Source: Sabellastarte sp. h YS-2021 (Eukaryota > Annelida > Polychaeta > Sabellida > Sabellidae). From it: 64,000 nt of DNA. Positions 44,591 through 54,743 of this stretch are shown here, piece by piece. The first letter of the stretch is position 1, and every line of letters starts with the position of its first letter. The notes beneath the pieces are model-generated. The model searched no databases. It was not told where the DNA came from and saw only the letters and a program-made list of their open reading frames with translations. Made by a program: the position numbers and the translations under genes. Location: NCBI GenBank assembly GCA_964017235.1, contig OZ024935.1, positions 88,813,052 through 88,877,051 on the forward strand, in the 5' to 3' direction.

Positions 44591-45350
44591 GGGCCCGTAT
44601 TCATGAAAGGTCTTAGCCAGGGTTTAGGCTTAAAGTTGAGATTTTTGTCTCAAGTTTCTGCCCAAAGACTGCTAAAACTTTTGTCTTAGGCTTAGTGGTA
44701 TTCACAAAGAATTTAAGACCAGTCTTATGCTTAGCCAAGGGCTCAACTGTAAGACTGGTTGGCAGTGGGCTTAAATTTTGTAAAGAAGACTTAAATGTGG
44801 CCGCCATAAACTTTTCTCCACTTCAAAATTTGAAATGGCTGTAAATAAAGCATAACTACACATAACCTCACACTAAAGCAGTCTTTGGGAAGTTTATATG
44901 TTGTAACAAGGTTTTCCATTTCAAAACAGCACTTTTCCTTAGATAAAATGCATTAAATGAAGGATATATGTCACCAATAGTATAGTTTGAATAGAAAAGA
45001 AAGGTCACATGGCACAGAAAACCACAGTGACTGTGGTTATCTGATAATCTTGGACTTACCTGAGTCACCCTTTGTGAATACGGTTTTAAGACAACACTTA
45101 TCTGAGACAAATGTCAGGTCCTCAGTGGCCTAGTGGTTAGCAACTTTGGCATCTAATCATAGGCTGTCACCTCTGTGGGTTCGAGTCCCACAAGTGGCAA
45201 TTCTGAGGACCTGTCCCAATATGACCCTGGCTGTTGAACGGGACGTAAAACCCCAACTTTGACCCCAACTGAGACAAATGTCTTAATTGTAAGACTAGAC
45301 TTAAGCCTAAGACCTGGCTAAGTCTAAGACCTTTCGTGAATACAGGCCCT
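44591..45350. mobile_element. foldback element, GTATTCATGAA family, with SINE inside
   Basis: GGGCCCGTATTCATGAAAGG at the left pairs with the inverse of CCTTTCGTGAATACAGGCCC at the right. Further paired blocks are AGCCAGG and TTAGGCTTAA. Subtracting the SINE and one target duplication leaves about 590 bp. The 76- and 64-codon frames in the arms are chance frames. Confidence 0.82.
45116..45268 (+). mobile_element. tRNA-derived SINE, 153 bp
   Basis: A 14-bp target duplication CTGAGACAAATGTC lies at 45,102-45,115 and 45,269-45,282. The tRNA-like head has A box TGGCCTAGTGGTTAGCA and B box GGTTCGAGTCCC; the 3' part has ATGACCCTGGCTGTTGAACG and an A-rich, CCCC-containing tail. It is inserted in the right arm of the 44.6-45.35 kb foldback element, so it is younger than that element. 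It is not a functional tRNA: no acceptor stem closes and the anticodon arm is disrupted. Confidence 0.94.
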
Positions 45351-45460
45351 GGAGTAAAGTCAGTAAACCCCCTTACAAGAAATGTGGTGGCCCGAATACA
45401 ACATATGCAAAGATGATTGATGAAGAAAGAGGTGTTTTTGAGGAAAATGAATTTTAGCAG

Positions 45461-47485
45461 TCACACATAATTATCAATTTGAATATAACTAGAGGATCGC
45501 TCGCAAAAAAAAAAGATAATGTTTTTGCATAGCAAAAACAAAGCGTCCCGAAAAGGATATAAAGGTGAGTGCTAAAGTATTAAGAAAATGCTTCGTTTCT
45601 AGCCTTATACTGTTGTGGCAACCAAGTCAGCGCAGTCTGCTCTATCTAGCACGGTTTTCAAGATATAAGCATTTTTGTGTTTTGCAAAAAATAAAAAAAT
45701 TTAAAATGTCCGCTATATTTGGCGAGACAAAAATATTTTGAAAATTGGCATGGCTACTCTGCAGAGATACCCAGCAGGTCCAAAATTTTGTTGAGTTCAC
45801 TGCATATAGCACGGTTTTCGAGATATAAGCATTTTTGTGTTTTGCAAAAACTTTGAAAATTCAAAATGGCCACCATTTTTGGGGAGACAAAAATTTTTGT
45901 CAAGACCACTGCCGTGGTGTGTATCTCCCGCCGAGCATTAAAGCAGAAGAAATAGCTTTTCCGAGATATTCACAATTTTTCATTTTCGTGTGTGAAAGGT
46001 CTTCCAAAAGTAGGTGAATGAGTTATTTGAGAAAAATTGGCTATCTGCAATACTATTAAGAGATAATTCGCATTTACTCATTTTGAGTAGGTGAGTAATT
46101 AGCTATGGGTCTGAAACTTCACCAAGTGAAAGCTCTCCCAAAAGTAGGTGAATGAGTTATTTGAGAAAAATTGGCTATCTGCAATACTTTTAGAGATAAT
46201 TCGCATTTACTCATTTTGAGTAGGTGAGTAATTAGCTATGGGTCTGAAACTTCACCAAGTGAAAGCTCTCCCAAAAGTAGGTGAATGAGTTATTTGAGAA
46301 AAATTGGCTATCTGCAATACTTTTAGAGATAATTCGCATTTGCTCATTTTGAGTAGGTGAGTAATTAGCTATGGGTCTGAAACTTCACCATGTGAAAGCT
46401 CTCCCAAAAGTAGATGAATGAGTTATTTGATAAAAATTGGGTATCCGCAATACTTTTACAGATAATTAGCATTTACTCATTTTGAGTAGGTAAATAATTA
46501 GCTATGGGTCTGAAACTTCACCATGTGAAAGCTCTCCCAAAAGTAGGTGAATGAGTTATTTGAGAAAAATTGGCTATCTGCAATACTTTTAGAGATAATT
46601 CGCATTTACTCATTTTGAGTAGGTGAGTAATTGGCTATGGGTCTGAAACTTCACCATGTGAAAGCTCTTCCAAAAGTAGGTGAATGAGTTATTTGAGAAA
46701 AATTGGCCATCTGCAATACTTTTAGAGGTAATTCGCATTTACTCATTTTGAGTAGGTGAGCAATTAGCTATGGGTCTGAAACTTCACCAAGTGAAAGCTC
46801 TTTGGGATAGGTGCTCTGCAGAGATACCCTGAAGATAAAAAATTTCGTCGAAATCGCTCTATGTAGCACGGTTTTCGAAATATTAGCATTTTTATATTTT
46901 GCAATTTTTGCGCAAAAATTCGAAAATTCAAAATGGCCGCCATTTTTGGCGAGACAAAAATTTTTTCAAAATTGGGATAACTACTCTGCAGAGATACCCT
47001 GCGGGTCAAAAATTTCGTCGAAATCGCTCTATCTAGCACGGTTTTCGAGATATAAGCATTTTTGTGTTTTGCAATTTTTGCGAAAATTTCGAAAATTCAA
47101 AATGGCCGCCATTTTGGGCGAGAGAAAAATTTTTTGAAAATTGGGAAAACTACTCCGCAGAGATACCCTGCGGGTCAAAAATTTCGTCGAAATCGCTCTA
47201 TCTAGCACGGTTTTCGAGATATAAGCATTTTTGTGTTTTCCTTATTTGGAAAATTCGTAATGATTAATTAATCATTAATTACTCGGCCATTTCTTGACCA
47301 ATCAATGCCAAAATCTAATGATTTCCAGATTTTAATAGAATGAATGCATTTGCCAAGTTTCAGGTGAATTGATAAAATTCCTTTCAAGTTATCATCCGGA
47401 CAAGCTTCCCCATCGAAAAAAGACATTTTTGGTCATGTGACCTCTCTGATTGGTTGAAATGTCACTGCAGCATATTCAAAAAAAT
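45461..47485 (+). repeat. 2,025-bp composite repeat, copy 1
   Basis: Begins TCACACATAATTATCAATTT followed by AACTAGAGGATCGCTCGC. It then contains diverged 168-bp (S4) units, six 133-bp (S3) units, more S4 units (46,810-47,260), and a unique end (GACCAATCAATGCCAAAATC to CATATTCAAAAAAAT). Copy 2 follows head to tail. Confidence 0.9.
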
Positions 47486-48581
47486 TCACACATAATTATC
47501 AATTTGAATATAACTAGAGGATCGCTCGCAAAAAAAAAAGATAATGTTTTTGCATAGCAAAAACAAAGCGTCCCGAAAAGGATATAAAGGTGAGTGCTAA
47601 AGTATTAAGAAAATGCTTCATTTCTAGCCTTATACTGTTGTGGCAACCAAGTCAGCGCAGTCTGCTCTATCTAGCACGGTTTTCAAGATATAAGCATTTT
47701 TGTGTTTTGCAAAAAATAAAAAAATTTAAAATGTCCGCTATATTTGGCGAGACAAAAATATTTTGAAAATTGGCATGGCTACTCTGCAGAGATACCCAGC
47801 AGGTCCAAAATTTTGTTGAGTTCACTCCATATAGCACGGTTTTCGAGATATAAGCATTTTTGTGTTTTGCAAAAACTTTGAAAATTCAAAATGGCCACCA
47901 TTTTTGGGGAGACAAAAATTTTTGTCAAGACCACTGCCGTGGTGTGTATCTCCCGCCGAGCATTAAAGCAGAAGAAATAGCTTTTCCGAGATATTCACAA
48001 TTTTTCATTTTCGTGTGTGAAAGGTCTTCCAAAAGTAGGTGAATGAGTTATTTGAGAAAAATTGGCTATCTGCAATACTATTAAGAGATAATTCGCATTT
48101 ACTCATTTTGAGTAGGTGAGTAATTAGCTATGGGTCTGAAACTTCACCAAGTGAAAGCTCTCCCAAAAGTAGGTGAATGAGTTATTTGAGAAAAATTGGC
48201 TATCTGCAATACTTTTAGAGATAATTCGCATTTGCTCATTTTGAGTAGGTGAGTAATTAGCTATGGGTCTGAAACTTCACCAAGTGAAAGCTCTCCCAAA
48301 AGTAGGTGAATGAGTTATTTGAGAAAAATTGGCTATCTGCAATACTTTTAGAGATAATTCGCATTTACTCATTTTGAGTAGGTGAGTAATTGACCAATCA
48401 ATGCCAAAATCTAATGATTTCCAGATTTTAATAGAATGAATGCATTTGCCAAGTTTCAGGTGAATTGATAAAATTCCTTTCAAGTTATCATCCGGACAAG
48501 CTTCCCCATCGAAAAAAGACATTTTTGGTCATGTGACCTCTCTGATTGGTTGAAATGTCACTGCAGCATATTCAAAAAAAT
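47486..48581 (+). repeat. composite repeat, copy 2 (about 930 bp shorter)
   Basis: The first ~870 bp is nearly identical to copy 1 at an offset of exactly 2,025 bp; the end segment matches at an offset of 1,095 bp. The missing part is several S3 units and the second S4 block, a deletion by recombination between repeat units. Confidence 0.9.
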
Positions 48582-48748
48582 TCCCCAAGGCTACTGCCTA
48601 AACCTGCCAAATTTGAAAAGAATCCGCCTAACGGTTACAGAGTTATAAGGAAAACAAAATGCGGAGCCGGCGGAGCCGCAGGAGCCGGCGGAGCCAGAAG
48701 CTCTCCCATACACAAACAAGCGTCCCTTGCGGGACGCTTAATTACTAA
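48582..48748 (+). repeat. 3' tail with GGC-rich run and terminal hairpin
   Basis: After CCCCAAGGCTACTGCCTAAA there is a run of GGAGCCGGC words, then a perfect hairpin (48,718-48,739, AAGCGTCCC-TTGC-GGGACGCTT), AATTA, and CTAA. The same hairpin plus TTAATTA ends the element at 1-207. A hairpin just inside the 3' end is a Helitron/Helentron trait. CTAA fits the CTRR rule, but the next base is not T, so the superfamily call is tentative. Confidence 0.6.
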
Positions 48749-49545
48749 AGAGACAAGACAATGTGCTATTAATAATTAACAAAATGAAGGTGTTAAAAAT
48801 AAATTTTATTTAAAAAACTGGTATAAGACCAAAATGATAGGTAGAGGTATTGAAAGAAAAAGGCTTTCACAAAGAGAATTTTTGCCTTTGTATGTACCAT
48901 CAACACCCAAAGTTGCTCTATCTAACCCCAATTTTCAGATAAATGTATTTTTGTGGTTTACACAGAAATTCCAGAAGCCTGCCAAACATTCCAGAATGAT
49001 GTTTTTGAAAAATGGGCAGATGCCTTGTAGCTTCAGGTGGTCAAATAACTCATTATGGGCACTTTTTAAGACCTTAAAGTGACCTGAAAATTACAGTTAC
49101 AGAGACCTTTTCCACAGACAAACACCACAAGTTACATTACAAGGCAAAACATGTGGAAAATATAGAAGAAAAAAGTTCCCGTATGGTGCATTTATGGGCC
49201 TCATACACATTTTAAACATGAACTTAATGCCTCGAAATTTGGCATGCACGATTATATTCCAAAATCTTCCATAATCACACCATGTTCGCATTATGTTCCC
49301 CCTTGTCCCAAATCATGTGAAATACATGGAAAAGCTCACATGCACTGTGTAAGGCATATCAGGATACACAATCAGTATTTTCCACATGTCATCATGGTTT
49401 AAAATCTGCAACCAACCCAAGGTCAAGGCCATGTCACCATTTTTCAAATTTATTTGGATCACCACTGAGCCACTTTCGCCAGTCTGTTTAAAAGGAGTCC
49501 ATTCAACAAAGTTCTACTTATTATGAAAATTTCTTCCAAACTCAC
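48749..49545. other. diverged satellite-like sequence, no gene
   Basis: 48,830-49,080 resembles a very old S4 unit (TTGCTCTATCTAACCCCAAT, then a dinucleotide-shifted block). Nothing else is recognised up to the exon at 49,546. Confidence 0.4.
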
Positions 49546-49732
49546 CATGAAAGGCTTGTATAAGAAGTCATCCAGACACTTGAAGTCCATGATGGGTCCA
49601 AATGTATTTTCAAACACATCCAGTCCCAATACTGACACATTTGCTGGCCTGCTAAACAGACACATAATAGCTCTGGACTTCAGCCTGTAGGTGTGGTAGA
49701 GTATCACTGCCTTACGCTGGTAATACATCATC
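49546..49732 (-). CDS. probable internal exon of an unidentified host gene
   Basis: The minus strand has CTTTGTTTTAG/G at 49,733 (pyrimidine-rich acceptor), 187 bp of open sequence, and CATG/GTGAGT at 49,545 (consensus donor). The exon enters with one base completing a codon and then encodes 62 residues, beginning MMYYQRKAVILYHTYRLKSR and ending DDFLYKPFM; it leaves in phase 0. Codon composition and hydrophobic spacing look like real protein: it is less AT-rich than its surroundings and lacks repeats. It matches no other part of the window, unlike the transposon genes. I do not recognise the family. No neighbouring exon could be identified with confidence within several kb either side. The chance frame extends past the donor to 49,459 but loses protein-like character there. 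Confidence 0.6.
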
Positions 49733-50804
49733 CTAAAACAAAGAAGTTAAAAACTATATGCACATGTGATCCTTCTATCTCAGTTACTCTGTACAATTTT
49801 ATACAAAGGCCTGTGTGATGGTATAATTAATGTCATGGCTTGGAAAATCATGCTGAAGCTGTAGTGAAGTAAGCACTGCTCCCATTTACTGCAAGTATGA
49901 CGTTGTAACTCCGTTCACCACCAATGGAATGATATTTAAATGTACCACAAAAATCTTCAGCGTTGCAGATTTTCCAAGCCATTTATATTACTAAAACGTA
50001 CACCACAAGTGTTCCACATCATCCATAATATTATTATACAGATTATACTAAACAAAGAAGTCCAAAGCACATGAGTTTGAGACAGTGCTGAACAGAAGTA
50101 ATGAAAATTTCGACAGCTAGCCAATAAACATGCCATTGATCTTACACATTTTTGTCAACTGCCAGATGACAAGACAAGGTCCGCAATGAAGTTGCCAAAT
50201 TGTTCCATAGGCACTAAATATCAAAATTTTAGAAACAGGCAAAATTAAGCCCAAAATCTGTTTCAGTATCAGTGTAGTATGGTGAGAATAAATATCATCC
50301 TCCCTCTTTGAAGGAAAATACTCCAGGCCAGAAGTTCCAAGTTTATTGTGCATCATAGTGATGCACCATGTTCTACTGGCACTAAAAACAGGTTACAACA
50401 GCAGAGTATTCTTACATTGATTTCCTTGCATTCAAAATTTAATTGTGTCTTCTAGTGATGATACTTTACACATTTACCATGCACACAATGCCATTCAGAG
50501 GCAGTAACTGGAGTAAATAAATCAAATTTTAGTGTTGATAACAACTGTGATAATGACAGAGACATTGTGCCTTTTAAACAAGAATCCTTTCTGTCTCTGT
50601 CTGATGATGGTAATACTGAAAATGAATAATAAAACCAATTAAAATATAGCCAATAAAAGCCAAATAAAATATAGACTTACCAATTTTTTATTGCTTGTCT
50701 GTGCTCGCACCAATTTTTTATCACTTATCTGTGCTCACGTCAGAGCTTGGTTTTGCTGTTTTTTTCACGTAAAGTTTCATATACCCTCTGTGCTAATACA
50801 AATA
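49733..50804. other. no recognised feature (intron-like if the exon is real)
   Basis: AT-rich non-repetitive sequence with short frames only. A ~34-bp duplication (CAATTTTTTATTGCTTGTCT and CAATTTTTTATCACTTATCT) lies near 50,680-50,745. Confidence 0.4.
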
Positions 50805-50980
50805 CAGTAGAAACTCTATTATCCGACCCTCTTGGGAGAGTAAGAATGAGGCCGGATAATAGAAAGGTCGGATAATAGGAAGCCTAAAATAACAGGTTTA
50901 AATGGAGTTGGGAGAGTGGGTTTGAGGTTGGATAATTGAAAATTCGGATAATAGAGGATCGGATAATAGAGCCTGTACTG
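50805..50980. mobile_element. Tigger/pogo-like MITE, 176 bp
   Basis: Ends CAGTAGAAACTCTATTATCC and (inverted) CAGTACAGGCTCTATTATCC, with TA on both sides (50,803-50,804 and 50,981-50,982). The interior matches the MITE at 21,176-21,334. Confidence 0.9.
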
Positions 50981-51790
50981 TATATATTAAGTGTCTTTTC
51001 ACAAACATCAGAATTTTTGATATCACAATTCAGACTAGACCAAGGTCTATGGTCTGATGCAAGATGTATCTAAAGGAAAAGAAGGGCTAATACTGGAGTA
51101 TTGCCTCTCTGAAAAAAGACAATCATTGCTTTTGCATAGTGAAGAAAAAGCATTTGAAATGCCAGAAACATTTTTTTTCAAAAATGGGGAGTCACCTTTA
51201 CCTCTGGATCAAATTAATTGCCCGAATCACTCTATCTCACACTATTTCCAAGATAAATGCACTAAATTCTAGATGACTGCCAAAAACCACCAGGAGAATG
51301 CATTTTCTGGATACTGGACTGATGACTTTGCACATACCTTCTGCCCAAAAAACTTGGCCCAAATCATTCTATCCCACGTGGTTTCAGAGATACATGTGTT
51401 TTTGCACTTTATGAAGAATTTCAGGATGACTGCCACAAAATGCCAGGAAAAATTGTCTTTGAAAAACAGGCAGATGCGTTTGCATATGGCCAGGCCTAAA
51501 ATCAGCAGAAATTGCTCTTTCCTGCACCCTTTCCAAGAAAAAAAAGTTTTTGAAGTTTATGGCAGAAATTAGAGATGGCTACCAAAAATAGCGAGTGAAG
51601 GAATGTTTTGGAAAAGTGTACATATGACTCTGATAAAGCTGTCTGGGCCAAAATTTGGTTGAATTCGCTCTATAAAACAGAAATTTCTGAGACATTTGTT
51701 AAGGAAAATTGCAATCTTTAATCATTAATAGGTCAGCTATTTTGTATCACACCACTTGCAAAAGTTAATGATTTCCAGATATAAATTACA
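50981..51790. repeat. decayed 168-bp-type satellite units
   Basis: CACTCTATCTCACACTATTTCCAAGATAAATGCA, TTCTATCCCACGTGG..AGATACATGTGTTTTTGCA and similar blocks recur at roughly 160-180 bp, echoing the S4 unit (CTCTATCTCGCACGG..GAGATA..TTTTGTG). The ~100-codon frames here are remnants of the 3-fold period. Confidence 0.5.
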
Positions 51791-52420
51791 AGGAACCCAC
51801 TTTCACATTTTTTGCCATCTAGACTCCCTGCAGAGGTTTCCTACTACCTCTCATTCTAAATTTCTAAAAGCAACAGATACAAAAATAAAAGCCCCCAAAA
51901 CCCTACAAAATCTGTAATTTTACTACCCCAGTTTAAACCATAAGGGAGGGACGTGAGAAAAAAATCTGACTGGCCCCTGCATGTGGTTTAATAAAGCATC
52001 CCAAAATATTCTGAAGTTCTGAAAGCAACAGATACGCGAGACAATAACCAAAACACAAAATCTGCAATAATAACCCCAGTTTTAACCACAAGGGGGGACC
52101 AGGGGAAAATCCAACTGGCTTTCTAGATGCCCTACATGTCATGTGGTTTCCTACTACCTCCCATTACATTCTAAATCTCTAGATAAATCTCTAAATAGGT
52201 AAAGAGATAAAAGCCAAAACACAAAATCTGCAATTATACAACCCCAGTTTGACCCATAGCAAGAGGGAAATCTGTCCATCTTTCTAGACTCTGTTTATAA
52301 GGTGGTTTGACCTATGGGGGGACAGGGAAATCTGAATCGTATTTCAGGCTCTGCATATGGTCTCCTATTGCCTCCCAATACATTTTAAGGCCCTAAAAGC
52401 AATAGATAATGCGATAATAG
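51791..52420. repeat. old tandem repeat, ~115-125 bp units, about five copies
   Basis: TGGTTTCCTACTACCTCCCA, ATTCTAAATCTCTA, AAGCAACAGATA and ACCCCAGTTT recur in order. Non-coding. 52,420-52,600 has nothing recognised. Confidence 0.6.
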
Positions 52421-52599
52421 TGGAGGGAGTTCAGATGATGTCACTGCTTTCCAGTATAAAAATGCTGGTACATAGCTCATTATGCTTGACATTTTTATAA
52501 TATTAATGCGTATGTTAAATCAGACCCTACTGCACTAAATCATTTTAGATGAGTGGCAATGACAAGTGTATCTACCCCGCTCCCCCCCAAAAAAAACTT

Positions 52600-52720
52600 C
52601 ATGTGGTGATGATAAATGTGAAATATAAACATACAGAAAAAAATTCCCCATTGCTACAGTATATATGAGCTAAAAATGGTTAGAAAGTACCCACTAATAA
52701 GCAAGATATTCAAGGGAGAC
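52600..52720. repeat. dispersed repeat, target of the Penelope-like insertion (left part)
   Basis: Same family as 1-207. It ends with GATATTCAAGGGAGAC at 52,705-52,720, repeated at 60,038-60,053 where the host repeat resumes. Confidence 0.7.
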
Positions 52721-52776
52721 ACAAAGAATAAAAATGTGTTAGTCAACCCTACAAAATTCATTTAAATGATTATATC

Positions 52777-52856
52777 GTTAGCCTGATACTGTAATGTTCA
52801 TGTATCCACAACTGTATTTCGACCAGCAATTGAGTTGTCTCATCAGAGGCTCAAAC
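52777..52856 (-). ncRNA. type I hammerhead ribozyme
   Basis: On the minus strand: stem I 5' strand AGCCT (52,851-52,847), core CTGATGA (52,846-52,840), stem II GAC...GTC closing 52,839-52,821, core GAAA (52,820-52,817), stem III ATAC with GTAT, cleavage-site C at 52,785, then stem I 3' strand AGGCT (52,784-52,780). GTT and AAC extend stem I past a 2-nt bulge. All invariant core positions are present and stems I and III pair fully. Stem II is only 3 bp. Penelope-like elements are known hosts of type I hammerheads, used to process their RNAs. Predicted self-cleavage lies after the C complementary to 52,785. Confidence 0.85.
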
Positions 52857-53278
52857 CCTTATGCCCCTGTTCCACCAAAGGATTAAGCCCCGATCCTGTC
52901 GGCGACCCTTAATCGTGCACAGTCGGTTGAAAAAAGACAAAAATGGGCGGGAATACTGGGTCGGTTTCAAAGTCTGGGATTAAGAACAGATCGTCCCCAG
53001 GACGCCTCAGGACACCTCAGGACGCCTCAGGCGGCCGCAGACAGTCCCCGACTGGTCTGGGACTAAGAACCGACTAAGCCAGTTTTCGGGTCGGTTTCAA
53101 CCACGATCCTGTCGGACACAAACCGACTGGGTCCCAGGACGCCTCAGGCCTCCTGGGACTAAGAGCCGACTAACACACGATTAACTACCGGCGTCCTCAG
53201 GCGTCCTCAGGCCTCCTCAGGCCTCCCCAGACCACGATCCCCGATTATTGTTTTTCAAAGTTGCTGGATTTTCTGGGT

Positions 53279-53290
53279 ATATATATATAA
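53279..53290 (+). promoter_or_regulatory. TATA-like element upstream of Harbinger transposase
   Basis: ATATATATATAA lies about 45-55 bp before the ATG at 53,335. Low complexity, so only suggestive. Confidence 0.4.
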
Positions 53291-53334
53291 AATTTGCGAT
53301 CTAATCATCATTGCTTTTCTAGGAACACACCAGG

Positions 53335-54653
53335 ATGCCACCTTTTAATGGAAGACAGATTCAACAACAACTTAGGGCTTTTTTGGTTTTTATTCACTTA
53401 CAAATAATCATGTATTTCCATTTTTTACGTCAAGCACAGCAACCACCACCACCACCACCAGCACCACCAGCACCCATACAGAGACCCAGAAGAAGGCACA
53501 ACATGTGGGTCAGGCCATGGCTACTGCAGAGAGAGAGGAGAGGGGGGCCTACCACAACATTATGGCTGATCTTTATGCCACAGATATTCCAGGATTCACC
53601 AACTACATGAGGATGACCCCAGAATTCTTTGAAATGATGAAGACCAGACTGGAACCACGTCTAGCCAGGCAGGCCACCAACTACAGAGCTCCTATCAGTG
53701 TTGGGGAGAAGTTAGCCCTCACCATCAGATATCTGGCCACTGGAGAGTCATACACATCATTATCCTGTCAGTTCAGGGTTGGCAGATCCACCATTTCCAA
53801 GTTTCTACCAGAGGTCTGCAGGGCCATCCAGGATGAGTTCACCAGAGAGTACCTCAAATGTCCTACTACTCCAGATGAGTGGAAAGAACTGGAAAGGGAA
53901 TTCAGGATCAGGTGGAATGTTCCACATGCCCTGGGAGCCCTGGATGGAAAGCATGTGGCCCTGAAGAAACCCAAGAACTCTGGAGCCCTCTACCACAACT
54001 ACAAGGGGTTCTTTTCCATTGTCATGTTGGCCTTGGTAGATGGGCAGTACAAATTCAGATGGGTGGATGTGGGTACAGAAGGGTCTTGCTCAGATGCCCA
54101 GATATTTAATGCCTCTCAGCTGAAGAGGAGGATTGAAGATGGCAGGATAGGCTTCCCTGACCCAGCTCCTATAACACAGGGTGGTACAGATGTCCCCTAC
54201 TTCATTTTGGCAGATGATGCCTTTGCCCTGAAGACCTGGCTCATGAAACCCTATGGCAGAAGGCTGTTAACAAGGGAGGAAAGGATTGCCAACTACAGAA
54301 TATCAAGGGGCAGGAGAGTTGTGGAGAACGCTTTTGGCATCCTTGTGTCAAGATTTAGAGTCATGAGGACCACCATTGAACTACCCCCAGAAACAGTTAG
54401 AGAAGTGGTCATGACCTGTGTGGTTCTGCACAATATACTCAGAAGCCAGTATCAAGGTCAACCTGCTGGTCAGCAGCCTGGGGGGGATGATGATGATGAT
54501 GATGATGTGCCTGGTGATTGTGGATTGATTGGTGGTGCTGCTGGTGGTGGCCAAGACAGAAACCCTGCTAGAGAGGCCAAAAGACAGAGGGATTACCTGA
54601 AGGACTACTTCAATAATGAGGGAGCGGTGGCCTGGCAAGATGGCAGAATATAA
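53335..54653 (+). pseudogene. PIF/Harbinger transposase (HARBI1-like DDE nuclease), one frameshift near the N-terminus
   Basis: Catalyses excision and insertion of the element. The 382-codon frame at 53,505-54,653 covers nearly all of the nuclease: a helix-turn-helix region (about residues 84-108, SCQFRVGRSTISKF), then the DDE triad D147 (GALDGKH), D237/D238 (ILADDAF) and E274 (VVENAFG). Both lengths and motifs fit DDE_Tnp_4 proteins. Its first ~10 codons look out of frame. The preceding frame, from ATG 53,335, carries a proline run and MWVRPWLLQRE, the usual segment just before RGxYH in this family. The frames meet at an AG-rich run (53,525-53,545) where two extra bases (or one lost) would explain the break. 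Acidic (GAT)n run at 54,486-54,510. If initiation at 53,505 suffices, the protein may still work. Confidence 0.9.
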
Positions 54654-54743
54654 GTCCTGTTGCAGTAAACAGTCCTTTTCAGGACTAACTATAACAGTCC
54701 TTTTCAGGACTACCAAATATTCCAAAAACAATTAATCAGCTAT

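Noticed and set aside
45116-45190. Possible tRNA gene
   Set aside because: A and B boxes are present, but the acceptor stem does not close, and a SINE body, tail and 14-bp target duplication are clear.
50587-50625. Second hammerhead candidate (CTGATGA...GAAA)
   Set aside because: The bases between the core blocks do not form stem II, and no stem I partner or cleavage site follows.
53768-54109. Minus-strand and alternative frames inside the Harbinger transposase gene
   Set aside because: Shadows of the 382-codon transposase frame.
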